DNA from: Clostridiales bacterium
GTDB taxonomy: Bacteria; Bacillota; Clostridia; Caldicoprobacterales; DTU083
Reading direction: 5' to 3'
Assembly (NCBI GenBank): GCA_012838915.1
Contig: DUOI01000021.1
Span: forward strand, 1 to 56,514
DNA: 56,514 nt
This document shows positions 45,396 through 54,132 of the stretch, in pieces (within the stretch, counting starts at the first letter, position 1; the number at the start of each line of letters is the position of its first letter). A program made the translations under genes and the position numbers. The notes beneath the pieces were generated by a model that saw nothing but the letters and a program-made list of their open reading frames with translations, searched no databases and was not told where the DNA came from.

Positions 45396-46866
45396 ACACT
45401 TTTTCTCCAGTCTGCGCTGGAGAATTGCCTTTACTTACCTGATGGTTATCGGCATTGGGTTTTTAATCGTCAATCTTTCCATTATGGAAATCCTGGAGCA
45501 GCATTTGCTGGAAAGCAAGAAGGTGGCTTATCAGAAATATTCAATCCAACTGGCTCAGATTATTGCGAATGGCTATTACGAACGGGACCCGAATATTTTC
45601 TATCAAATCCGGGAATTTGGCGACGAAATCGATCAGATTGAGGGGGAGTCCACACGGATTCTTCTTCTCAACAGCAGGGGAATTGTTGAGCAGGACTCCT
45701 ATCAGAGCACCAGCCTGCTGCGTAGAAATCTGATGGAGGATTATGAGCAGGTTCAACTGGTTTTAAACGGCGAGTCGGTTCCCGCCGTGGATTTATTTAT
45801 TTTAACAGGGCAGCCTGCTGAGTATAAAAGGATACTTTATGCATTTGCTCCAATTACCCATTATTCAGAGGGTATTATAGGCATGGTATTTCTATCCGCC
45901 TCACTTGATGGAATCGAAGCAATTCTGGCAGATATCCGAAAAGCCATTATATTTTTCTCAGGAATTATCAGTTTATCCATTATACTAATCAGCCTTATCC
46001 TGTCAGGCTTCATCACACATCCGATTAAGGAATTAACGGCTGTTATTACCAAGATGAGCAAGGGACATTTGAATCAGAGGGTGAATATCCGAGGCGGGGG
46101 CGAATTCCGCCAGCTGGGTGAAGCCTTTAATATTATGAGCGAAAAGCTGGAAAACCTGGATAATGCCAGAAATGAATTCGTATCAAATGCCTCCCATGAA
46201 TTAAAAACGCCCCTCAGTGCTATGAAGGTATTGGCTGAATCCCTGCTTAACATGGAGTCAGACGATCCTGCTATTTATAAGGAATTTTTATCCGACATTA
46301 ATTTTGAAATTGACAGGCTGAACGCCATTATAACGGATTTGCTGGTACTGGTAGAGATGGACAAGGAAGGTGCCGACGGGCAATTTAAGCGGGAGCCGGT
46401 AAATTTGAAGGAATTGGTTTTAAGGACAATCAAAGGCCTCCAATTACTGGCTGCACAGAAGAATATCCGGCTGGAGCTGTTACAGGATGAAGAGGTAGTG
46501 GTACCGGGCGACAGGCTCAAGCTGCAGCAGGTAATATCCAATATCATAGACAATGGTATTAAATATACGCCGGAAGGCGGCAGAGTTATGGTGGAGGTAT
46601 ACAATACAGCGGAATACGGCGTTGTAAAGGTAAGTGATACCGGATACGGCATAGACGAAGAGAATATCAACCGTATTTTTGACCGATTCTTCCGGGTGGA
46701 CAAGGCCCGATCGCGATCCACCGGCGGAACCGGCCTGGGGCTGTCCATTGCCAACCGCATTGTTCTGCTGCACAATGGCTATATCCGGGTGGAAAGTGAG
46801 GAAAACGTGGGAACCACCTTTTACATCCAACTTCCTTACGGGAATTTGGAAGAAATTGAATCATGA
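45382..46866 (+). CDS. HAMP-domain sensor histidine kinase
   Basis: About 494 residues: membrane helix 1 (about 16-38), an extracellular sensor of about 150 residues, membrane helix 2 (about 190-212), HAMP (about 212-265), HisKA with FVSNASHELKTPLSAMK (phospho-His), and HATPase_c with NIIDNGIKYTPEGG, DTGYGIDEENINRIFDRFF and GTGLGLSIANRIV. Start: a TTG at 45382 with GGGGAG 12 bases upstream is preferred; a TTG at 45370 has no space for a ribosome binding site. It overlaps the response regulator gene and is followed after 74 bases by GerMN lipoprotein genes. Confidence 0.9.
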   Translation: MRINKHFFSSLRWRIAFTYLMVIGIGFLIVNLSIMEILEQHLLESKKVAYQKYSIQLAQIIANGYYERDPNIFYQIREFGDEIDQIEGESTRILLLNSRGIVEQDSYQSTSLLRRNLMEDYEQVQLVLNGESVPAVDLFILTGQPAEYKRILYAFAPITHYSEGIIGMVFLSASLDGIEAILADIRKAIIFFSGIISLSIILISLILSGFITHPIKELTAVITKMSKGHLNQRVNIRGGGEFRQLGEAFNIMSEKLENLDNARNEFVSNASHELKTPLSAMKVLAESLLNMESDDPAIYKEFLSDINFEIDRLNAIITDLLVLVEMDKEGADGQFKREPVNLKELVLRTIKGLQLLAAQKNIRLELLQDEEVVVPGDRLKLQQVISNIIDNGIKYTPEGGRVMVEVYNTAEYGVVKVSDTGYGIDEENINRIFDRFFRVDKARSRSTGGTGLGLSIANRIVLLHNGYIRVESEENVGTTFYIQLPYGNLEEIES

Positions 46867-46940
46867 CGATTCACGAGATTGTTAAGCTTGCTTAACGGAT
46901 TTGTAAAAACAACCTGATATAATACACTCTTATAAGGCAG

Positions 46941-47960
46941 GTGAATTTTATCAAAAAGTCGATTCTATTAATCCTGGCTGTGATAGTTCTTGTAGCTCAA
47001 ACAGGCTGCATGGGTTTTATCGACAATCTGAAGAATGATAAAAACAATAATGAACCAGCCGACTCGGAGGAGGGACAGCAGGGAGATCCGCTGCCGATTG
47101 ATCCCTATGAACAAGCCAGAGAAATACAAATTACCCTGTACTTCAAGCACGAAATAGCAGATTTTCTGGTGCCTGAGACACGAACGGTAATGCAGGAGAA
47201 GAAAAGCACCGAGCAAATCATTCTAGAGGAATTGCTCAAGGGCCCCCAGGAGTTCCAACGACTGCTGATTATGCCGCCGGGCACGGAAGTCATAGATGTT
47301 ACCAGGCGAAACGATACGGTTTTTGTCAATCTGACGGATGATTTTTTGAATCCCATAGATTTGTCCACCATCCCCGGCAGAGAAAATACCACTGAAGAGG
47401 ATTATCTTGTTGCACAGGCTGAGATGAAGCGATTTGCGGTTTATTCCATCGTCAACTCCCTGACAATGCTGGATGGTGTCAATCTGGTCAAGCTGATGGT
47501 AAACAATACCCAGCTCTCCTATCGGGAAATGGGAACCGAGCTGCTTCTGGGAGAGGATTCCGAGCTTGAGCCGGATTCACCTATGGTTGCTTTGCGAAGA
47601 AACAAAAATATGAATCAATCACCCGCACGAACCGTCAGACTTGTTTTGAATGCACTGACTGCCGAACCGGATTGGGATCTAATATATCCTTTTTTGTCCA
47701 ATAAAACCATGGACGGCAGCACCCTGCCTCCCCTGGATGAGTTCAAAGCTCAAATCCCCCCCGTAGTAGGCGGGATGATTGCCTTCGAAGGAAATCCCGT
47801 GCTGGAAGATGAATACCTCTTGGATAAGGCTTTTGTAACAGTGCAATATATCGATAAAACTGCGGAGACAGAGAAAGAGACAATTGAAATGCTCACAGTG
47901 GATGTTGTGGATGGAGTTTGGAAGGTGCGCCTGCCGTCCTTTTTCAGTCAGTTTCAATAG
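46941..47960 (+). CDS. GerMN-domain lipoprotein
   Basis: 339 residues. A lipoprotein signal peptide with lipobox LVAQTGC near residue 20-23, an acidic linker, then a GerMN domain (about 55-190: IQITLYFKHEIADFLVPETRTV, IILEELLKGPQEF, VFVNLTDDF) and a second poorly classed C-terminal region (about 210-335). GerMN is named for the germination protein GerM and is also found in LpqB. GTG at 46941 with AAGGCAGG upstream; start not certain. A weak hairpin (46881-46896) and a -10-like TATAAT (46918) precede it. It follows the two-component genes on the same strand. Confidence 0.82.
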   Translation: MNFIKKSILLILAVIVLVAQTGCMGFIDNLKNDKNNNEPADSEEGQQGDPLPIDPYEQAREIQITLYFKHEIADFLVPETRTVMQEKKSTEQIILEELLKGPQEFQRLLIMPPGTEVIDVTRRNDTVFVNLTDDFLNPIDLSTIPGRENTTEEDYLVAQAEMKRFAVYSIVNSLTMLDGVNLVKLMVNNTQLSYREMGTELLLGEDSELEPDSPMVALRRNKNMNQSPARTVRLVLNALTAEPDWDLIYPFLSNKTMDGSTLPPLDEFKAQIPPVVGGMIAFEGNPVLEDEYLLDKAFVTVQYIDKTAETEKETIEMLTVDVVDGVWKVRLPSFFSQFQ

Positions 47961-48000
47961 CAGGACGGACTGAATAAATACTATGTGAAAGGAGGGGACG

Positions 48001-49512
48001 ATGATGCAACGCAAAATTGGACTGCTGATAACCATAATACTCATGGGCGCGTTATTGGCAGCATGTGCGTCTGAACAGCCCGCAAAACAGGATAATGAAA
48101 AGATTACTCAATTCAACAAGCTGGGCGAAGAAGATGATACGGTGGATTCTGATGAGGCTTCTGAACAGCCAATAACCGGGCTTCATGCCACGGGGCTGAA
48201 CGGTGTTACGCTTTATTTCCTGGATGAAACAGTCGGGCAATTGTCCCCTGAAACAAGAAAATTAGGCAGCGGGAAAACAATTGACGAACTGGCTCTTTAT
48301 ATTTTGAAGGAGTTGGCGGAAGGGCCGGAAACAAGCGGCCTCAGCCCGGTGTTCCCGGAGGACGTAAAGATCAACCGTGTTGATATTGCCGATAATATTT
48401 TGGTTGTAGATTTGTCAGCCGCCTTTAATGAATCTGAAGAGCCGGCCTTGGCAAGAGCGGCTTTGGTAAACTCCCTGCTGGATATAGGAGCCTTTAAATA
48501 TATTAAACTGTATATTGACGGCAGGGTGGCTACCGTTACTCCGGAAAGCCAATCTGCTCCATTGGGCCTGTTAACCAGATATCCCATGATATTTGCTGAA
48601 ATCAAGGCATTGGAAGAGCAGAATTACAACAATCAGGCAATGCGAAAGGTAAATTGGGAATTGTTCTTCCAGGACAATTCAGGCAAGTATTTATTGTCCG
48701 AGGTCAGGCCAATAACAATAGCAGAAGGCAAGGCCGCTGAAACCATAGTCAATGAATTAATTAAAGGCCCGGTAGCAGAAGGGGAAGGTTATTATCCCAC
48801 TTTGCCCAAGGGAACGACTTTGCAAAAGGCCGAAATAATTCATGGTAAAAACGGTAATACCGGTATTGCAGTGTTTTTCTCCAAGGAATTTCGTACCCAG
48901 TTTTCCCGGGATGCTGTTCACGAGCATTCCATGATAAGCTCCCTGGTATACAGCCTGACTTCACTGCCTGATGTGAATTTTGTGAAGATTTATTACGACA
49001 ACGGGCACGGACGTTACATTGATGATCCCGTTCACAGCATTGATTTGAATAAGGAATTAACCAAGGAAGACTATCCCGACAAGCCGGGCAGGCGTATTCG
49101 GGTATATTTTGGAAACAATCAGTGTATGCTGGTACCGGAATATCGGGCCATATCCGGCAGGGAAGTTGATATCGCTTACCGCATATTGAAGGATCTGACT
49201 ACTGATCCGGTGAATCCTGACAGCGTCAGGGTGCTGCCGCCTCATATTTCAGTTGAAGATATCCATTTAGAGGTAAAAGGTGAATTGGCTGTTGTTGATT
49301 TGCCCTTTAATTATTTTGATGAAATGGAATTGGATAACAAAAAAATCATCCGGGATCTGTATGCATTGGTAAATTCCCTGACCGACCCAATGAATGGAAC
49401 AGGTATCAAGGAGGTTCAGTTTACCGTAGGGGGTAGAATTATAGAATCCTACATGGATATTTCCTTAAAGGATTCCTTTGTTATGAATCCTGCCCTTATC
49501 AGTGAAGAGTAA
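48001..49512 (+). CDS. triple GerMN-domain lipoprotein
   Basis: 503 residues. Lipobox LLAAC near residue 20, then three GerMN repeats: about 62-180 (GVTLYFLDETVGQLSPETRKL, LVVDLSAAF), about 215-345 (WELFFQDNSGKYLLSEVRP, VNELIKGP, IAVFFSKEF) and about 360-480 (RIRVYFGNNQCMLVPEYRAI, AVVDLPFNYF). Each has the YF...P-E-R pattern and the LVNSL-like helix. Most GerMN proteins have one or two copies. ATG at 48001 or 48004 after GGAGGGG, 40 bases behind the other GerMN gene, so cotranscribed. Extracytoplasmic ligand-binding is inferred. Confidence 0.82.
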   Translation: MMQRKIGLLITIILMGALLAACASEQPAKQDNEKITQFNKLGEEDDTVDSDEASEQPITGLHATGLNGVTLYFLDETVGQLSPETRKLGSGKTIDELALYILKELAEGPETSGLSPVFPEDVKINRVDIADNILVVDLSAAFNESEEPALARAALVNSLLDIGAFKYIKLYIDGRVATVTPESQSAPLGLLTRYPMIFAEIKALEEQNYNNQAMRKVNWELFFQDNSGKYLLSEVRPITIAEGKAAETIVNELIKGPVAEGEGYYPTLPKGTTLQKAEIIHGKNGNTGIAVFFSKEFRTQFSRDAVHEHSMISSLVYSLTSLPDVNFVKIYYDNGHGRYIDDPVHSIDLNKELTKEDYPDKPGRRIRVYFGNNQCMLVPEYRAISGREVDIAYRILKDLTTDPVNPDSVRVLPPHISVEDIHLEVKGELAVVDLPFNYFDEMELDNKKIIRDLYALVNSLTDPMNGTGIKEVQFTVGGRIIESYMDISLKDSFVMNPALISEE

Positions 49513-49529
49513 AAAAGCGGAATGCGGGG

Positions 49530-49570
49530 CAACTCGTCTATCAGACAGTCAGATTGGCGGGTTGTTTTTT
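49530..49570 (+). terminator. intrinsic terminator after the GerMN genes
   Basis: CAACTCGTC (49530-49538) pairs with GGCGGGTTG (49556-49564) with three G-U pairs, followed by six T residues. Confidence 0.6.
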
Positions 49571-49686
49571 ATCTTTTTTGTATTTATACGTTACGCTGTA
49601 TACCGGCGCTTTTAGACATATGCAGCAGTATAATATTCCCGAAGATACATTGGCTGTACTTTATATTCCAAAAGGAGGGGCTTTGT

Positions 49687-50412
49687 TTGAAAAAACCTGT
49701 TATTTATGCCCATAGGGGTGCTTCGGCCTATGCACCGGAAAATACCGGTGCCGCTTTCCGTAAGGCTTTGGATATGAAGGCGGGAGGCATAGAATTGGAT
49801 GTCCATTTGTCCAGGGATGGGCATGTGGTGGTTTGCCATGATGAACGGGTGGACCGGGTCAGCAACGGCTCAGGCCTGGTTAAGGACATGACATTGGAGG
49901 AACTGAAGGGCCTGGATTTCGGCAGCTGGTTCGGAAAGGAGTTTGAGGGGGAACGAATACTGACTCTGAATGAGTTCCTGGAACAAATACGCAGCTGGGA
50001 CGGCATGCTTAATGTAGAGCTGAAATCCGGGATTGTTCTATACGATGGCCTGGAAGAGAAGGTGGTGGATGCACTGCGAAGATTTGACCGCATAGACAAT
50101 TGCATCATCTCCTCCTTTAATCACTACAGTCTGCTTACAATCAAAAAGCTGGAGCCCAATCTGAAAATCGGCCTTCTTTATTCTGCCGGTCTGGTGGAAC
50201 CCTGGGAGTATGCGAAAAGAATAGGGGCGGATGCCGTTCATCCTCTGTTCTACAGCCTGATTCCTCCCATAATCCGCGGATGCAGGGAGAATGGAATTAT
50301 TATAAATGCCTGGACTGTGGATCAACCGGAGTATATCAGAGCTTTGGCTGCAAACGGTGTGGACGGAATTATTACCAATGTTCCTGATATCGCATTGGAA
50401 GTTACTTCCTAA
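49687..50412 (+). CDS. glycerophosphodiester phosphodiesterase
   Basis: 241-residue GDPD-family TIM barrel that splits deacylated phospholipids into glycerol 3-phosphate and an alcohol. YAHRGASAYAPENT with the catalytic His (about residue 8), ELDVHLSRDGHVVVCHDERVDR with metal ligands and the second His, LNVELKSG and the C-terminal NAWTVDQPE and GVDGIITNVPD are diagnostic. No signal peptide, so cytoplasmic. TTG at 49687 after AAAGGAGGGG; the upstream frame is hydrophobic but has no ribosome binding site and overlaps the terminator. Confidence 0.92.
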   Translation: MKKPVIYAHRGASAYAPENTGAAFRKALDMKAGGIELDVHLSRDGHVVVCHDERVDRVSNGSGLVKDMTLEELKGLDFGSWFGKEFEGERILTLNEFLEQIRSWDGMLNVELKSGIVLYDGLEEKVVDALRRFDRIDNCIISSFNHYSLLTIKKLEPNLKIGLLYSAGLVEPWEYAKRIGADAVHPLFYSLIPPIIRGCRENGIIINAWTVDQPEYIRALAANGVDGIITNVPDIALEVTS

Positions 50413-50416
50413 TTGT

Positions 50417-50433
50417 AACATTAATGTAATGTT
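50417..50433. repeat. 17-base AT-rich palindrome
   Basis: AACATTA-ATG-TAATGTT lies between the GDPD gene and the VanW gene, followed by TTTT. It may be a weak terminator or an operator. An extended -10 (TGG-TATAGT, 50471-50479) downstream could serve vanW. Confidence 0.3.
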
Positions 50434-50527
50434 TTCTTAACAACCTTATGAAAATTCTTCCGTAGAATTATGGTATAGTTTAGGTTATCAAATGTGTTGC
50501 ATCGTGTTGCGATTGGGAGGAATGGGA

Positions 50528-52033
50528 ATGAAAAAGAAGTATCTCCTGCTTGGAGCACTGGCTTTGGTTCTTTTGGTCACTGCCGGTTTTGTCTACTACA
50601 ATTACCGTGAGAAACATGCACAGGAGCAATGGATTGCACATATGACCGATACGGTTGAGCGCAGCACCTTTTATGAAGGCATCTTTCTGGACGAAATTCC
50701 TTTAGGCGGTCTGACCCTTCAGGAGGCTTCTGATCATTTCAGGAAGGCAGCAGAAAGCCGCTTAGGCAATTTAAAAGCTGAGCTTACTTATGAGGATCAA
50801 AAATGGATCTTTACCCATGAAGATATCCGGGCTCATATTAATTGGGAAGAAAAGCTGGAAGAATTATACCAGTTGGCCAGGGAAGGGCAGTTGGAAGACA
50901 GATACAGGCAGGTGGAGGAAATCCGGGAAAAGGGTGTCAGAGAACAAACCACTCTAACCATGGATATCACTCAAATCAAAAAAGACATTGCAGATATTGC
51001 TGAAAGCCTGACCATTCAGCCGGTAGATGCAGATATCAAGTTTTATCCCGACAGGAAGGAAAAGTTCAGCCTGATACCCGAGCAGGCCGGGCAGAGTGTG
51101 GATGCAGAGCAGCTGTATCGATCAGTCCAACAGATTTTTGCATCAGAACAGCCGGGAACGATTGCCATTGAACCCATTTCAGTGGAAGCGGAAGTTCGCA
51201 TGGCGGATTTGGAAAAGGCAACCTCTAAAATTGTTACCTTTTCCACCAGCATGAGCGGAAGCTCTGAAAACCGTATGAGCAATATCGGGTTGGCTTTACG
51301 AAAAATCAATGGTACCAAACTGAATCCAGGTGAGGTTTTCTCCTTTAACGACACAGTAGGAAGAAGAACGGAGAAGGCCGGGTTCAAACTCGCACCTGTC
51401 ATCGCTTCGGATAAGAGTATGAAGGATTCAATTGGGGGCGGAATTTGCCAGGCTTCTTCCACCTTATTCAATGCCGTAGCCATGGCAGGTCTGGAAGTTG
51501 TTGAACGATACCATCATTCTTTTCCGGTATCCTACCTGGATGCCGGATTGGATGCTACGGTATCCTGGGGCGGGGCGGATTTCAAGTTCAGGAACAATAA
51601 GGACACACCGATTTTTATTCGCTCCTATCGCGATGGCACCAGGGCGGTAGTGGAAATATACGGGGAACCGATTCCCAATAACGGCGAATATCGATTGACT
51701 ACCAAGGTGATTGAGACCATAAAGGCTCCCAAACCCAAGCGGGTGTTGGATGAAAAAGGACAATATGTCAAAAAACCAGGCGGGGAGTATCAACATGTGA
51801 AATCCAGGATGGGATTAAAGGTGAATACCTATCGGGTGCTTAAACAAAACGGCAAAACAATCTCTTCTGAACTTTTTGTGACAAACTACTATCGGCCCAT
51901 TCAGGGAATTATATACTACAGGGAGGATAAACCGACGCCCACAACGAAGCCAAAACCAACGGAACCGGCGGAATCACCAAAGCCAACGGAATCGGCGGAA
52001 CCGGAGCCGGAACCGACACCGGATACGGACTGA
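50528..52033 (+). CDS. VanW-family membrane-anchored protein
   Basis: 501 residues. N-terminal membrane helix (about 3-22), an extracellular region with a PG_binding_4-like module (about 45-230), a VanW domain (about 255-390: NPGEVFSFNDTVGRRTEKAGF, GGGICQASSTLFNAV, SWGGADFKFRNN), a G5-like stretch and a Pro/Thr/Glu-rich tail ending in TPDTD. VanW is named from vancomycin-resistance clusters but is common in Clostridia; its function is unknown and no other van genes are here. The ATG at 50528 follows GGGAGGA at 6 bases; 50522 is possible. Confidence 0.85.
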   Translation: MKKKYLLLGALALVLLVTAGFVYYNYREKHAQEQWIAHMTDTVERSTFYEGIFLDEIPLGGLTLQEASDHFRKAAESRLGNLKAELTYEDQKWIFTHEDIRAHINWEEKLEELYQLAREGQLEDRYRQVEEIREKGVREQTTLTMDITQIKKDIADIAESLTIQPVDADIKFYPDRKEKFSLIPEQAGQSVDAEQLYRSVQQIFASEQPGTIAIEPISVEAEVRMADLEKATSKIVTFSTSMSGSSENRMSNIGLALRKINGTKLNPGEVFSFNDTVGRRTEKAGFKLAPVIASDKSMKDSIGGGICQASSTLFNAVAMAGLEVVERYHHSFPVSYLDAGLDATVSWGGADFKFRNNKDTPIFIRSYRDGTRAVVEIYGEPIPNNGEYRLTTKVIETIKAPKPKRVLDEKGQYVKKPGGEYQHVKSRMGLKVNTYRVLKQNGKTISSELFVTNYYRPIQGIIYYREDKPTPTTKPKPTEPAESPKPTESAEPEPEPTPDTD

Positions 52034-52171
52034 GCTATAATCAATCCGGATTAGAAAGGCCAGCGGATTGGTATTTTTACCCGACAGGCATTTGGCAGCA
52101 AGGCAGCAAAACACATTCGTCCGGTTAGGCAGCCGGCAACAGCGGGAGAATATATAAGCATTAAAATGCAG

Positions 52172-52203
52172 GAGGTGTGTTTGGTACATGCCTCTTTGTT
52201 TTA
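52172..52203 (+). terminator. intrinsic terminator after the VanW gene
   Basis: GAGGTGTGT (52172-52180), five-base loop, ACATGCCTC (52186-52194) with two G-U pairs, then TTTGTTTT. The 139 bases between the stop and this stem hold no gene. Confidence 0.65.
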
Positions 52204-52286
52204 TCTATCAACACAGGGCAACATTAATATTATTTTAATGATATGCTGGCATACTAAATTCAGACTTTTTTGAAAGGAGAGATGAA

Positions 52287-53948
52287 ATGCCCGGCAAAAT
52301 AAGGATAAACTTTAACGGCAAAAATATCGAAAGCCCAGAAGGAATCACTTTGCAGGAGCTGGTTTCGCAGCATATGATGGATTCCGAGCAGCCGCCGGTG
52401 GTGGCTGCCAAGGTGGACAATCGCATGAGAGAGCTGACCTATGCTCTTAAGCAGGACTGCACAGTAGAATCCATTGATCTGTCCATGAAAGACGGTGAGC
52501 GAATCTATACGCGGAGCCTGGTCTTTCTGTTTCTCCGGGCCTGCAGGGAATTGTTCCCGGATTGCTATGTAACCGTGGAGCACTCCTTTGGAGGAGGCTT
52601 ATATTGCGAAGTTCATGGATGTGTGGCTCTCAGCCCCCTGGTAACAGAGCGTATTGAAGAGCATATGCGTGCCATTGTGAATATGGATGAACCCTTTGAG
52701 AAGAAAGATGTTCCCATGGAAGAGGCCAATAAAATTTTCCTTCAGCAGGGATTAAAGGATAAAGTGGAAGTAATGAAATACCGCAAGGAAGATACCATGA
52801 ATTTGTATCAATGCGGAGATGTAATAGATTACCTGTATGGATATATGGTACCTTCCACCGGATATTTGAAGAAATTTGGCTTGAAATTTTATCTGCCCGG
52901 TGTCATCCTGCAATATCCAAGCTGCGAGGACCCGATAAGAGTCCGTCCCTTTCAAGATAATCCAAAGCTATTTACAGTATTCCGACTGGCTGAAAAATGG
53001 TCTGCTGCTATGGGAATTCGCAATGTGGCAGATTTGAACAGGTGCATTGAGGAAGGGCGGGCTTCGGATTTGATTCGCATCAGCGAAGCATATCAGGAAA
53101 AGCAGATAGGAGCAATAGCAGACCGCATTACTCAGCATGCGGACGCTGTGCGGATGATTCTCATTGCCGGCCCTTCCTCTTCTGGAAAAACCACCTTTGC
53201 CCAGAGGCTGAGGGTACAGCTGATGGTGAACGGCCTGCATCCGGTTCCCATTTCAATGGACAATTATTATCTCGACCGGGATCAGGTATCGGTTGATGAT
53301 AATGGAGAACAGGATCTGGAATCCATAGAAGCCATCGATTTGAAACTGTTCAATGAACAAATGACTCAGCTGATTCAAGGCCAGGAAGTGGAGATTCCTC
53401 ATTACAATTTTTTAACCGGTAAAAGGGAGTGGGTAGGACATGTGATTAAATTGTCCAAGGATCAACCCATAATTGTGGAAGGAATCCACGGGCTGAATGA
53501 AAAGCTGACGGAAATGATCCCGGCGGAAAATAAATATAAAATCTATATCAGTGCATTAACCCAGCTAAACGTAGATGATCATAATCGGATTCCTACAACC
53601 GATGCCAGGCTTATCCGTCGGATGGTGCGGGATTACCAATTCAGGGGTACGCCTATAGAGGATACCCTGGCCATGTGGCCTATTGTCAGAAGGGGAGAGG
53701 AGAAAAACATATTTCCCTTCCAGGAATCTGCTGATATTATGTTTAATTCAGCCCTGCTGTATGAATTGGCGGTTCTCAAGCCCTATATTTTACCCCTGCT
53801 GGAAAATATAACGGAAAGTCACCTTTATTTTTCTGAAGTAAACCGGTTGAATAAATTCCTGAAATATTTCCTGGATCTGGATTCCAGGGATATTCCCAAT
53901 AATTCCATATTAAGAGAATTTATAGGGGGCAGCACCTTTGAAAAATAG
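52287..53948 (+). CDS. TGS-domain uridine kinase-like protein
   Basis: 553 residues. N-terminal TGS-like domain (about 1-65), a ThrRS/AlaRS second-additional-domain-like part (about 70-200, HSFGGGLYCEV), a linker, then a uridine kinase/phosphoribulokinase domain (about 285-490) with Walker A AGPSSSGKTTFAQRL, SMDNYYLDRD and IVEGIHGLNE. The kinase part resembles Udk, which phosphorylates uridine and cytidine; the tRNA-synthetase-derived front suggests a different or regulated substrate. The fusion recurs in Firmicutes and some other bacteria. ATG with AAAGGAGA upstream. Monocistronic, between two terminators or promoters. Confidence 0.87.
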   Translation: MPGKIRINFNGKNIESPEGITLQELVSQHMMDSEQPPVVAAKVDNRMRELTYALKQDCTVESIDLSMKDGERIYTRSLVFLFLRACRELFPDCYVTVEHSFGGGLYCEVHGCVALSPLVTERIEEHMRAIVNMDEPFEKKDVPMEEANKIFLQQGLKDKVEVMKYRKEDTMNLYQCGDVIDYLYGYMVPSTGYLKKFGLKFYLPGVILQYPSCEDPIRVRPFQDNPKLFTVFRLAEKWSAAMGIRNVADLNRCIEEGRASDLIRISEAYQEKQIGAIADRITQHADAVRMILIAGPSSSGKTTFAQRLRVQLMVNGLHPVPISMDNYYLDRDQVSVDDNGEQDLESIEAIDLKLFNEQMTQLIQGQEVEIPHYNFLTGKREWVGHVIKLSKDQPIIVEGIHGLNEKLTEMIPAENKYKIYISALTQLNVDDHNRIPTTDARLIRRMVRDYQFRGTPIEDTLAMWPIVRRGEEKNIFPFQESADIMFNSALLYELAVLKPYILPLLENITESHLYFSEVNRLNKFLKYFLDLDSRDIPNNSILREFIGGSTFEK

Positions 53949-53977
53949 TTTACAATTTATCTGTCCATTGGTATAAT
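53949..53977 (+). promoter_or_regulatory. strong sigma-A promoter before the CNNM gene
   Basis: TTTACA (53949-53954), exactly 17 bases, TATAAT (53972-53977), with an extended TGG before the -10. Transcription would start near 53984, giving a leader of about 187 bases. Confidence 0.82.
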
Positions 53978-54010
53978 GTACGATAATATATATACTAATA
54001 TCAAGGTGGT

Positions 54011-54091
54011 GGGTAATTCGTGGACGATGGCCCTTGTAGTACAGCCTGCTATTGGAAAACTAAGGTTTACGCAATGAGACAATGAATTCCC
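54011..54091 (+). promoter_or_regulatory. candidate riboswitch aptamer (class not recognised)
   Basis: The leader folds compactly. Closing stem: GGGTAATTCG (54011-54020) with TGAATTCCC (54083-54091), one bulged U. Internal stem: CCTTG (54032-54036) with TAAGG (54061-54065), stacked on a hairpin TAGTA-CAGCC-TGCTA (54037-54051). The 3' side of the closing stem is also the 5' arm of the terminator at 54077, so formation of this fold should prevent termination. I do not recognise a known class; a 22-codon leader peptide (GTG at 54009) is a less likely alternative. Confidence 0.6.
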
Positions 54092-54132
54092 TTGTTAAAG
54101 GTTTCTTTGGCCGGGGTTTGTTGTCTTTTTTT
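54077..54132 (+). terminator. attenuator-type terminator in the CNNM leader
   Basis: A 14-base stem, 54077-54090 with 54113-54126 (four G-U pairs), a 22-base loop, then seven T residues. It stands 38 bases before the gene start, so it would stop transcription of the gene it precedes unless the competing upstream fold forms. Confidence 0.75.

Noticed and set aside
49522-49686. Longer GDPD protein with an N-terminal hydrophobic segment
   Set aside because: The upstream codons overlap the terminator of the preceding gene and have no ribosome binding site, while TTG at 49687 follows AAAGGAGGGG and starts exactly at the catalytic fold.
50492-52033. VanW gene as evidence of vancomycin resistance
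   Set aside because: No vanA/B/H/X ligase or dipeptidase genes are nearby and VanW proteins are common in sensitive Clostridia.
54009-54077. 22-codon leader peptide before the CNNM gene
   Set aside because: It has a GTG start with no properly spaced ribosome binding site and no run of regulatory codons. The RNA pairing explains the region better, though translation is not excluded.
54011-54091. Fluoride (crcB) riboswitch
   Set aside because: The stretch GGACGATGGC recalls the fluoride GGCGATGG motif, but the following conserved bases and pseudoknot partner do not fit.
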